NCBI GenBank assembly: GCA_014240375.1
Contig: JAAZXB010000009.1
Coordinates: 62,001-126,000 of the forward strand
Direction: 5' to 3'
Origin: Planctomycetota bacterium
GTDB taxonomy: Bacteria; Planctomycetota; UBA8108; UBA1146
DNA: 64,000 nt
In this document: piece after piece, positions 35,454 to 42,476 of the stretch
Position numbering within the stretch: position 1 is the stretch's first letter
How the letters are laid out: each line of letters begins with the position of its first letter
Program-made: the position numbers and the translations under genes
Notes under the pieces: generated by a model
Told to the model about the DNA's origin: nothing
The model's database searches: none
Seen by the model: the letters and a program-made list of their open reading frames with translations, nothing else

Positions 35454-36026
35454 ATGCCCTGGATCGAACCCCTTTCACCAGAGCAAGACGAGAGTGGCCT
35501 GCTCGACCGCATCTATGCCGGATCTCGATCACGATCGGGAGAAGTGGCCCAGATCATCCAGGTGATGTCTCCTCGGCCAGACCTTCTGGAACCCTTTCTC
35601 GAACTCTACATCCGTCTGATGCAGGGGACATCCGGACTGACACGGGCAGAGCGAGAATGGGTCGCAGTGCTGACCAGTCAGTACAACGATTGCCACTACT
35701 GAATCCTCTCACACCTGCGAGATCTGGAGTCACTTCCTGGAAGTGCTGATCTCGTCCAATCGGTCCGGTCCGGGCCAGATGCTCTCGATCAACGAGCCAG
35801 TACCATCGCTGCTTTTACCGAGAAGTTGACTCTCACTCCCTCGAAGATGAAGGAAACCGACATCGCATCACTCAGAGGGGTTGGATTGGATGACAGTTCG
35901 ATTCTCGAGTTGGTTCATGTGATCGGTTTCTTCAACCACATCAATCGTGTGGCAGACTCGCTCGGTGTGGATCTGGAATCCTGGATGGGTGAGAAGGGTA
36001 CTGAATCGGGTCTCTCCGCCGATTGA
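35454..36026 (+). CDS. AhpD/carboxymuconolactone decarboxylase-like selenoprotein (UGA at 35700-35702 read as selenocysteine)
   Basis: A peroxidase-related redox protein. From ATG 35454 (SD AGGAGAAG) the frame meets TGA at 35700, but the same frame stays open to a second TGA at 36024, giving 190 residues, the normal family length. Read through, the active site is E68-X11-C80-X2-U83-X3-H87 (NDCHY-U-ILSH), matching the AhpD motif E-X11-C-X2-C-X3-H with Sec in place of the second Cys. A hairpin follows at SECIS distance. The residues after the UGA (HLRDLESLPG..., later VIGFFNHINRVADSLGVDLE) belong to the same helical fold. AhpD-like proteins use the Cys pair for peroxide or disulfide reduction. 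Probably co-transcribed with aroC. Confidence 0.85.
35728..35747 (+). promoter_or_regulatory. Putative bacterial SECIS hairpin
   Basis: AG-(T bulge)-CACTT pairs with AAGTG-CT around the loop CCTGG (35736-35740). The loop starts 33 bases after the UGA at 35700-35702, within the range used by SelB, and contains the G residues expected in bacterial SECIS loops. The stem lies inside the coding sequence, as in bacterial selenoprotein genes. Confidence 0.65.
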
Positions 36027-36049
36027 AACAATACTTCTGAAAGACTATC

Positions 36050-37354
36050 ATGGAGGATCAGGGATCCAGTGTGCCAGCGATGGCTTCTGCGGGTCCACAA
36101 AAGTGCTGCGAAGGAAATGAGAACCGGATGAGGTCAGGACCGGATCCTGTGGATCGACTGCTGAATCGTATTCGCCTGCGAAGAAGACTTCGTCAGGTGA
36201 TGGGGCATTCCAGTAATGCTCTGGCGTTGGCGTTGTTCTCGTGGGCGATTCTGATTCTCTCGCAGCGCATGTTCAGCATCGGTGTCAGCGAGACTCTGGA
36301 AATGACGCTTCCCCTCGGCGTCTTCCTGGTGGTGATCACCGCAGCGTTCCTGTCGGTTCGGAAGTCGCGTCTCGGCGAGGCGGTCGAGGCGGAGCGGGGG
36401 GGGCGGATTCCCCAGACCATTTCCACCTCGTTGCTGGCTCGTGACGAAGGATTCAGTGAAGAGGTGGCCGACAAGATCCTGGGTGATGCCTCTCGGATGG
36501 CTGAAGGGGTCGATCCACAGCGAGCGATTGCGCTGGGGAGGCCACGAAACCCATGGCGGGTAGTGGTGGCGATTTGCGCGTGCCTCGCTGCAGTTTCGTT
36601 CCCAACCTATGACCTGCTCGGAATTGAAGAAGAGAAGTTGAGCAGGAAGAAGGAAGTGGATCGAACCGCCAGAAAAGTGGCCTCACTGGAGCGACGTCTG
36701 AGAGATGTGACTCAACTCGCAGAACGTCACCAGATCGATCCAGAGACACAAAAACTGCTCAAGATCATCTCTCGCAAGCCGAAGCCTTCGGTGGCGGAGA
36801 AGGGCCGCGCCGCGCCACAGAGTTCGCCGCGGAAGGCCGCCCTGCAGAAGACCCGGAAGGATCGGAGCCAGGTGGCGAATCGCATGACTCGAGCGGAACT
36901 CAAGTCTGCCAGAGCGACTGCGGATCGAGTGCGGCAGGCGGGTCAGCAGGAGGGCAGCGAGGATTCCGCAGCGGCAGAGGAACTGCAGAAGGCTCTGAAA
37001 AAAGGGCAACTGGGCCGTGCCGGGCAGGAACTGCAGAAGATGGCCAAGGCTGCGGCAAACGCCGGTGCCGAGGGGCAACAAGCGAGAGCGGATCTGGCCA
37101 AGATGGCGGAAGCTCTGGGACTGTCCGATGCCCTGAAATCCAAGTTGAAAGATGAGAAGGGGTTGTCGCCAGAGGATCTGCAAAGGCTGTCGCAACAACT
37201 GGATCAACTGGCCAAGTTGATGAGGGAGAGCGATCTGCTCGATCATGCTCGAAAGCAGATCCAGTTCACCGAGGCAGAGTTGAGCGCCTTGCCTGCAGAG
37301 TGGCCCGACGGCCCACCACCGGAGATTTGCCCCGATTGCCTGGCGGGGACCTGA
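36050..37354 (+). CDS. Membrane/coiled-coil protein of the vWA gene neighbourhood (N-terminal part of a split gene)
   Basis: Not assigned to a named family. Three membrane segments are seen, about residues 57-72 (ALALALFSWAILILS), 79-100 (ETLEMTLPLGVFLVVITAAFL) and 166-184 (NPWRVVVAICACLAAVSF). A Lys/Glu/Gln-rich, probably coiled-coil region follows to residue ~410. The end is PPEICPDCLAGT. ATG 36050 has no good SD; ATG 36128 is an alternative. After the stop (TGA 37352) the same frame meets another TGA at 37373 and then continues open to 37762, with what looks like the missing C-terminal domain. It lies between the selenoprotein and NHL/vWA genes. Confidence 0.6.
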   Translation: MEDQGSSVPAMASAGPQKCCEGNENRMRSGPDPVDRLLNRIRLRRRLRQVMGHSSNALALALFSWAILILSQRMFSIGVSETLEMTLPLGVFLVVITAAFLSVRKSRLGEAVEAERGGRIPQTISTSLLARDEGFSEEVADKILGDASRMAEGVDPQRAIALGRPRNPWRVVVAICACLAAVSFPTYDLLGIEEEKLSRKKEVDRTARKVASLERRLRDVTQLAERHQIDPETQKLLKIISRKPKPSVAEKGRAAPQSSPRKAALQKTRKDRSQVANRMTRAELKSARATADRVRQAGQQEGSEDSAAAEELQKALKKGQLGRAGQELQKMAKAAANAGAEGQQARADLAKMAEALGLSDALKSKLKDEKGLSPEDLQRLSQQLDQLAKLMRESDLLDHARKQIQFTEAELSALPAEWPDGPPPEICPDCLAGT

Positions 37355-37363
37355 CAGGTCAAA

Positions 37364-37387
37364 GGAGGAGCCTGACAGGCTCCCTCC
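37364..37387 (+). other. Strong hairpin straddling the second in-frame UGA
   Basis: GGAGGAGCCT (37364-37373) pairs with AGGCTCCCTCC (37377-37387) with a single bulge around the loop GAC. The second UGA (37373-37375) lies in the loop edge. The nine bases CCTGACAGG occur twice, 21 bases apart (37350 and 37371), so this looks like a local duplication. No T tract follows, so it is not a standard terminator. Confidence 0.7.
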
Positions 37388-37459
37388 AGTGATCGAAGTT
37401 TCGTTCACACCCAGCCGAAAAGTAGTTCAGCACAGTCGAAGGGTTCTGCTGCTGCTGGA

Positions 37460-37762
37460 TTGGCCGCGGGTCCGGGATTGCAACTGGGTGGCGGTGGTGG
37501 CCTCAGCCCAGCGGCCAAGGATGGGGAGACTTCTTCGACACCAGAAAAGTTGACCGGTAAGGCTCATCGGGGACAGACGGTGGCGACCCTCCTGGTCGAA
37601 GGAGATGCTCCATCGGGTGAAGCCAAGGCGACCTTGCGACAGGCGATTCAAGCGGGATCTCGAAGCGCAGAATCGGAGCTCAAGACTCAGCGAGTTCCGG
37701 CATCCCTCCGCCAACTCGCTCAGGATTACTTCGATCGTCTCCAGGGGAGAACGGAAGACTGA
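37460..37762 (+). CDS. C-terminal domain of the split membrane/coiled-coil gene
   Basis: In the same reading frame as 36050-37354. The open frame actually begins after the second UGA at 37376; TTG 37460 is the first usual start codon in it and has no good SD. The product (about 100 residues) is a Gly-rich linker followed by a compact domain: GQTVATLLVEGDAPSGEAK, then a helical stretch ending VPASLRQLAQDYFDRL. I recall the same arrangement as the C-terminal end of the corresponding single protein in other planctomycetes, so the two pieces probably come from one gene. It may be translated by readthrough or reinitiation, or be a relic. Confidence 0.45.
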   Translation: MAAGPGLQLGGGGGLSPAAKDGETSSTPEKLTGKAHRGQTVATLLVEGDAPSGEAKATLRQAIQAGSRSAESELKTQRVPASLRQLAQDYFDRLQGRTED

Positions 37763-37820
37763 TCGAGCGAATCCCTCGATGACCGTGTGCCCCCACCTGA
37801 TTACAAGAGGAGATCCGAGT

Positions 37821-38747
37821 ATGAGATCATGGATCTGGCTGCTGGCTCTGCTGCTGCTGAACTCCTGTGTCTCATCTTCTTCCGTGGGAACCCATCCCCT
37901 GGAAAATGTCGAACTGATCGGCGGTCCTGGTCGTGGTGTCGGCCGTTTCTTCCAGCCCAGGGCGATCGAGTCGCTCCCGCAACAGCAGTGCATCGTCATC
38001 GATCGCAGTGGTCGAGCACAACTCTTCGATTCTGCAGGAAATTTGAAGGATGTGTGGATGCTCCCCGAATGGTCTGCGGGCCATCCGATCGACCTGTGCG
38101 GTACTCCCGAAGGAACACTGCTGGTCGCGGACACCCACTACATGAGAATCATCGAGTTCGACCTCGACGGAAATGAACTGCGTCGATTCGGCGAGGATGT
38201 GGGGCTGGAACTGGTTCGAGGTATCGATATTGCTGCCGACGGCTCGATCCTGGTCGCTTCCTATGGAGAATTCGATCGGGTCTTCCGCTTTGATCGACAG
38301 GGCAACTTGATGAAGATCTGGGGGGAACGCGGCGATGGAACTGGCCAGTTTTTCCGTCCCGAGGGATTGGCGATCGACGCGGATGGAACGATTCTTGTGG
38401 TCGATTGTGGACACCACAGGGTGCTTCGGTTCACCCTGGATGGAGAGTACTTGCAGACCATCGGATCTCCGGGACGAGCGGCGGGGCAGTTCGATACCCC
38501 ATTTGACATCGATGTCGTTGGAGATGGGAGTTTCGTGGTGGTCGATAAGGCAGGGTGTCGGGTCCAACGATTCGCAGCCGATGGATCGCTGGTGGCGGTA
38601 GTCGGAGGCACAGGGCGTGGAGCGGGGCTACTCAGTGAACCTCGAGGTGTGGCGGTCTCATGCAGTGGATCGGTTCCCAGGATGTTGATTGCAGATACCG
38701 GAAATCATCGGGTGGTGGTCTCCGCAATCCCGGGGGAAGTAAGGTGA
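37821..38747 (+). CDS. NHL-repeat lipoprotein
   Basis: ATG 37821 follows AGAGGAGA. The first 20 residues are a lipoprotein signal with lipobox LLNSC (Cys19), so the mature protein should be anchored to a membrane. The rest is a six-bladed propeller of NHL repeats: GRGVGRFFQPRAIESLP, FFRPEGLAIDADGTILVVD, QFDTPFDIDVVGDGSFVVVD and LLSEPRGVAVSC. NHL propellers usually bind proteins or carbohydrates. The stop overlaps the GTG start of the vWA gene. Confidence 0.88.
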   Translation: MRSWIWLLALLLLNSCVSSSSVGTHPLENVELIGGPGRGVGRFFQPRAIESLPQQQCIVIDRSGRAQLFDSAGNLKDVWMLPEWSAGHPIDLCGTPEGTLLVADTHYMRIIEFDLDGNELRRFGEDVGLELVRGIDIAADGSILVASYGEFDRVFRFDRQGNLMKIWGERGDGTGQFFRPEGLAIDADGTILVVDCGHHRVLRFTLDGEYLQTIGSPGRAAGQFDTPFDIDVVGDGSFVVVDKAGCRVQRFAADGSLVAVVGGTGRGAGLLSEPRGVAVSCSGSVPRMLIADTGNHRVVVSAIPGEVR

Positions 38748-41527
38748 GCGTGCCGATCGAATTCGATCAGCCCATTTGGCTGCTGACAGCAATCCCACTG
38801 CTGGGCTTGTTGATCTACATCTCGATGCGAAGCCGAGCAGGCTTGCCGATTGCCGTGAAAAATACTGCCCTATTACTACGCGGACTTGCGATCACCGCGC
38901 TGGTGCTGGCGCTGGCCCGGACAGTCCATCTGACCGGTGGGGAGGGGTTGAGTGTGCTGGTGTTACGAGACCTCTCGGCTTCCGTGCCGCGCCTCGTCAC
39001 CGACGATGTGATTTCAAAGACCTCGAAGCGACTCGGAGGTCTCGAGTACCCGGACCAGGTCTCCTTGATTTCGTTTGCCAAGGACCAGCAACAAGAGCAA
39101 CCGATGTCGACCAGGCTGGGCTCCGGAATTTCGACCAGTCTCGACCGAGGTGGCTCAGATCTCGCTGCAGCATTGAGATACTCTGCGAGCGCTCTGGAGG
39201 GGAGTGCGCCCGGCGGTTCGCGGCGAATCATCCTGATCAGTGATGGAAATTCGACCGAAGGAGATCCGGTACGAGAGGCGAAAAACCTCGCAGCAGCAGG
39301 GATCGTTGTCGATGTCTTACCGGTGATTTATGACCATCCGAGAGAGGTGATTCTCGAGAGCGTTGAGGCGCCCGAGACGGTCAGGCCAGGCCAGGTTTAT
39401 TCAGTGGATACCATCATCTGGTCCAGTTCAGAGGCGCCCGCAACCGTGGTTCTCGCCGATGGAGCCGGGGTCCTCGAACGAAGGTCATTGACCCTGGAGG
39501 TGGGAAGGAATCGAGTCGCCTTCACCCTCATTGGAGGTTCCGCTGTCATTCAGCGATTGAAGGTGTCGGTCCATCCGGAGCCAGGGCTGGACTCGCTGGA
39601 GCAGAATAACTCTGGTATCGGGCTGGTGAGAACGATTCAGCAGCCAAGAGTGGCTCTGGTGACCGATGATCCGGATCGCACCCTGGAGAAGTTGCTCATC
39701 TCAGGGAGTATCAATGTCGAGACGATGACTCCCGACCAACTTCCACTGGCTCCTGAGGATTACTACGGAATCGAAGCGTTGATCCTCGATGACATCTCCG
39801 CATTCAGGATCGATCCCAAGCGAATCGCAATGCTCGAAAGGATGGTTCACACCACTGGCATGGGTTTGTTGATGGTGGGGGGGCCGAACTCCTTTGGAGC
39901 AGGAGGATGGAGGGGGACCAAGGTCGAGATCGCTCTGCCGGTGAAAATGGACATCCAGCAGCGCAAGAAACTCCCCAACGGAGCACTGGCGGTGATCCTT
40001 CACACCTGTGAATTTGAACTGGGAAATATGTGGGCGAGGAAGATCGCTTCATCTTCCATCGCTCCGCTGACCCCGAAGGATGAGTTTGGAGTGCTGGTGT
40101 ACAGCGGAGGATTGGATTTCTGGGGAATCCCATTGGGACCGGTGGGGGACAAGGCGGCGATCCAGAATAAGATCAACTCCCTGAACCCGGCAGACATGAT
40201 CTCTTTCGGCCCCTCCATGACTCTGGCCATCCAGGGGTTGTTACAATCCAATAGCTACTCGAAACACGTGGTGATCATCTCTGATGGCGACCCGGCCCCC
40301 CCGGGGAAGAGATTGCTGGACGCATTTGTCGAGGCAAGAGTGTCGATCTCGACCATCTGCATCAAGCCTCACTCTGGGCCCTCGGCGACTGCCACGATGA
40401 AGAAGATTTCGAGTTCCACAGGAGGGCGATACTACTTCATCGATGATCCGGCAAGGCTGCCACAGATCTTCTTCAGGGAAGCGCTAGAGGTGAAGCGCAA
40501 CTTGATTTCCGAAGAGACATTCACCCCGAACATAGTCGAGAGTGCCGGCCCGATCCAGGGCCTGGAGTCTGGCTTCCCTCCGCTCCACGGCATCGTGCTG
40601 ACCACCATCAAGCCTCTCTCGAAACTGGTACTGGTCAATCCAGAAGAGGATCCATTGCTGGCACTCGGAAGGCATGGGGTTGGAAAGACTGCTGCCTTCA
40701 TGAGTGATGTGAGATCTCGGTGGAGTGTCGAGTGGCAAGGCTGGAGTGGTAATTCTACCTTCTGGACCCAACTGATTCGTTCCATCTCCAAGGAACTGGA
40801 TTCGGGAGTTCTCGAGATCTCGCACTCGGTCGAGGGAGATTCCGGTCAGGTGATCGTCGATGCCATCGATCCCGAGGGGAAGTTCCTCGATGGACTGGAG
40901 CTGGAGTGTGTCTTGATCAGCCCGGACCAATCGCAGCAAATGATTGTCGTCAATCAGGTTGCACCAGGGCGATACCTCGGGAAGTTCGATGCCTCTGAGG
41001 AAGGATCGTATCTGGTCCATGTCAATCACGATGATGGGCAGGGCAACATCGGTGGGCAGACCAAGTCGATCTCGGTTGGATACCCGGCAGAATTCAGGGC
41101 ACTTCAAAGCAACGAGGATCTGTTGAAGCGGATCGCCGAAGCCTCTGGAGGTAGAATCTTGACCGATGCCGATGATCTGCTCGATCGCTCCTTGCCACGG
41201 CGAAGGGATCGCAGTCCGCTGTGGCATTATCTGGCCATCTGTGGATTGTCCCTGTTCTTCTTCGACATCGTGGCGCGGCGAGTTCAGATGAGGATTCCCA
41301 CTTTCAAGAGATCCTCGAAGTCGACCATCGAGGAAGAGGTCGAATCGACACCGCTGGTCCGCAGGGCCATCGCTGCCAGAAAAAAGCCGAGCGCAAGACC
41401 CTCTGAGGTGGAACCGAAGGAGGAGCTGACGGTGCCCAAGGAAACCCCTGAAGTGGCAGATCAGCACTCTCAGGATCTCCAAAAATTGATCAAGGCGCGC
41501 CGTAGAAAGCGCAAAAAGGACCGATGA
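38744..41527 (+). CDS. Membrane protein with vWA domains and a glutamine amidotransferase-like domain
   Basis: 927 residues from GTG 38744. Two membrane helices near the N terminus (about 11-27 and 42-58) precede a vWA domain (about 68-230) with the MIDAS-like VLRDLSAS and IILISDGNSTEGD. A class I GATase-like module (LVTDDPDRTLE...GLLMVGGPNSFGAGGW) comes next, with a further vWA-like fold (VVIISDGDPAPPGKR). A last helix near 825-845 leads into a Lys/Arg-rich cytoplasmic tail. No catalytic Cys triad is clear in the GATase-like part. Resembles planctomycete BatA-like proteins near MoxR/DUF58 operons; the role is unproven. Confidence 0.83.
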   Translation: MSVPIEFDQPIWLLTAIPLLGLLIYISMRSRAGLPIAVKNTALLLRGLAITALVLALARTVHLTGGEGLSVLVLRDLSASVPRLVTDDVISKTSKRLGGLEYPDQVSLISFAKDQQQEQPMSTRLGSGISTSLDRGGSDLAAALRYSASALEGSAPGGSRRIILISDGNSTEGDPVREAKNLAAAGIVVDVLPVIYDHPREVILESVEAPETVRPGQVYSVDTIIWSSSEAPATVVLADGAGVLERRSLTLEVGRNRVAFTLIGGSAVIQRLKVSVHPEPGLDSLEQNNSGIGLVRTIQQPRVALVTDDPDRTLEKLLISGSINVETMTPDQLPLAPEDYYGIEALILDDISAFRIDPKRIAMLERMVHTTGMGLLMVGGPNSFGAGGWRGTKVEIALPVKMDIQQRKKLPNGALAVILHTCEFELGNMWARKIASSSIAPLTPKDEFGVLVYSGGLDFWGIPLGPVGDKAAIQNKINSLNPADMISFGPSMTLAIQGLLQSNSYSKHVVIISDGDPAPPGKRLLDAFVEARVSISTICIKPHSGPSATATMKKISSSTGGRYYFIDDPARLPQIFFREALEVKRNLISEETFTPNIVESAGPIQGLESGFPPLHGIVLTTIKPLSKLVLVNPEEDPLLALGRHGVGKTAAFMSDVRSRWSVEWQGWSGNSTFWTQLIRSISKELDSGVLEISHSVEGDSGQVIVDAIDPEGKFLDGLELECVLISPDQSQQMIVVNQVAPGRYLGKFDASEEGSYLVHVNHDDGQGNIGGQTKSISVGYPAEFRALQSNEDLLKRIAEASGGRILTDADDLLDRSLPRRRDRSPLWHYLAICGLSLFFFDIVARRVQMRIPTFKRSSKSTIEEEVESTPLVRRAIAARKKPSARPSEVEPKEELTVPKETPEVADQHSQDLQKLIKARRRKRKKDR

Positions 41528-41531
41528 CTCG

Positions 41532-42476
41532 GTGATCTCATCGATCGGTGGGTCGGGTCCGGTTGACGATCGCTCTCCTGACCCCCAGCATCTACCAGTA
41601 TCCCCACGCACTGTGTCCGGGGAGGGAGGTCGATTGTCCTTGCGATCCACAGCCTCGACCGTCTCCAGCAGGGAGAGCCACGCGACCTCGGCAACGCTGT
41701 CGGTGGTGGCTGCCGTGCTGAACGAGAAGGAAAATCTCGAACCATGGTTACAGAATGTCGGCTGGGCCGACCGGATCGTGGTCATCGATCACGGAAGTGA
41801 GGATGGATCCCGTCAGTGGCTAGAGCAACATCCGCAAGTCGAACTGATCGACGCTCCCAAGGGGGAGGGTCTGATCGAGGATATCCGCCGTCTGGGTCTG
41901 GATCAGATTTCGGAGGGTTGGATTCTGGTACTGGATCTGGACGAGAGAGTCACGGATGAACTGCGTCAGGAGATCGAGCAATTGATCGAGTCAGATCGTC
42001 ACGAATCTGGATTCAGGATTCCGTTCAGGCATTACTTGCTCGGGAGTTGGCTCCGCTATGGTGGTTGGAATGATCAACATTTGCGGTTGTTTCGTGCCGG
42101 GATGGGCGACTACGAACCGGGGTTGATTCACTCCGAGGCGACTGTAGAGGGAACCATCGGCGAACTGTCCGGATCGGTATTGCACTTCGCCCATCCAACG
42201 ATTCATGATTTTCTCGCGAGAATGAATCGCTACACCAGCCAGAGCGCCGAGTCTCTGGCCAGAGGTGAGGTGGGTGGGTTGCGAAAAAGAGCGATGCTGC
42301 GACAGTCGAGGTGGTCCTGGTTTCGGGCCAGCGCTTCGATGTTCTGGGTGCGATACATCAAGGATCGTGGCTTTCGTGATGGAATGCCTGGATTCGTCGT
42401 GGCGGTGCTACTCTCTGCGTACATCTTCATCGAGCAGGCCAAGGCGTGGGAAGTACGACTGGAAAAGGAGGCCTGA
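41532..42476 (+). CDS. Family 2 glycosyltransferase, WaaE/KdtX-like
   Basis: A cytoplasmic membrane-associated sugar transferase. The GT2 core is LSVVAAVLNEKENLEPWLQN, with the DXD-like metal motif LDLDERV and the acceptor-side YGGWNDQHLRLFRAG, as in WaaE-type LPS core glucosyltransferases. A C-terminal hydrophobic segment (FVVAVLLSAYIFIEQA) is present. The GTG start at 41532 gives a 55-residue leader unlike the family, so the true start may be further in. Its stop overlaps the exporter's ATG (TGATG), which suggests a role in lipid or LPS export. Confidence 0.85.
   Translation: MISSIGGSGPVDDRSPDPQHLPVSPRTVSGEGGRLSLRSTASTVSSRESHATSATLSVVAAVLNEKENLEPWLQNVGWADRIVVIDHGSEDGSRQWLEQHPQVELIDAPKGEGLIEDIRRLGLDQISEGWILVLDLDERVTDELRQEIEQLIESDRHESGFRIPFRHYLLGSWLRYGGWNDQHLRLFRAGMGDYEPGLIHSEATVEGTIGELSGSVLHFAHPTIHDFLARMNRYTSQSAESLARGEVGGLRKRAMLRQSRWSWFRASASMFWVRYIKDRGFRDGMPGFVVAVLLSAYIFIEQAKAWEVRLEKEA

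Noticed and set aside
35454..35702. A stand-alone 82-residue truncated AhpD-like gene or pseudogene
   Set aside because: The UGA replaces precisely the catalytic Cys codon, the rest of the fold continues in frame, and a hairpin is at SECIS distance. Chance truncation explains this less well.
37352..37375. Two further selenocysteine codons
   Set aside because: Neither UGA has a Cys partner or redox motif around it (GT-UGA-QVKGGA-UGA-Q), and the second sits in the hairpin loop. Readthrough or gene splitting is more likely.
40484..41785. 433-codon minus-strand open frame antisense to the vWA gene
   Set aside because: The plus strand encodes clear vWA, GATase-like and membrane features throughout. 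The antisense product has no recognisable motif.
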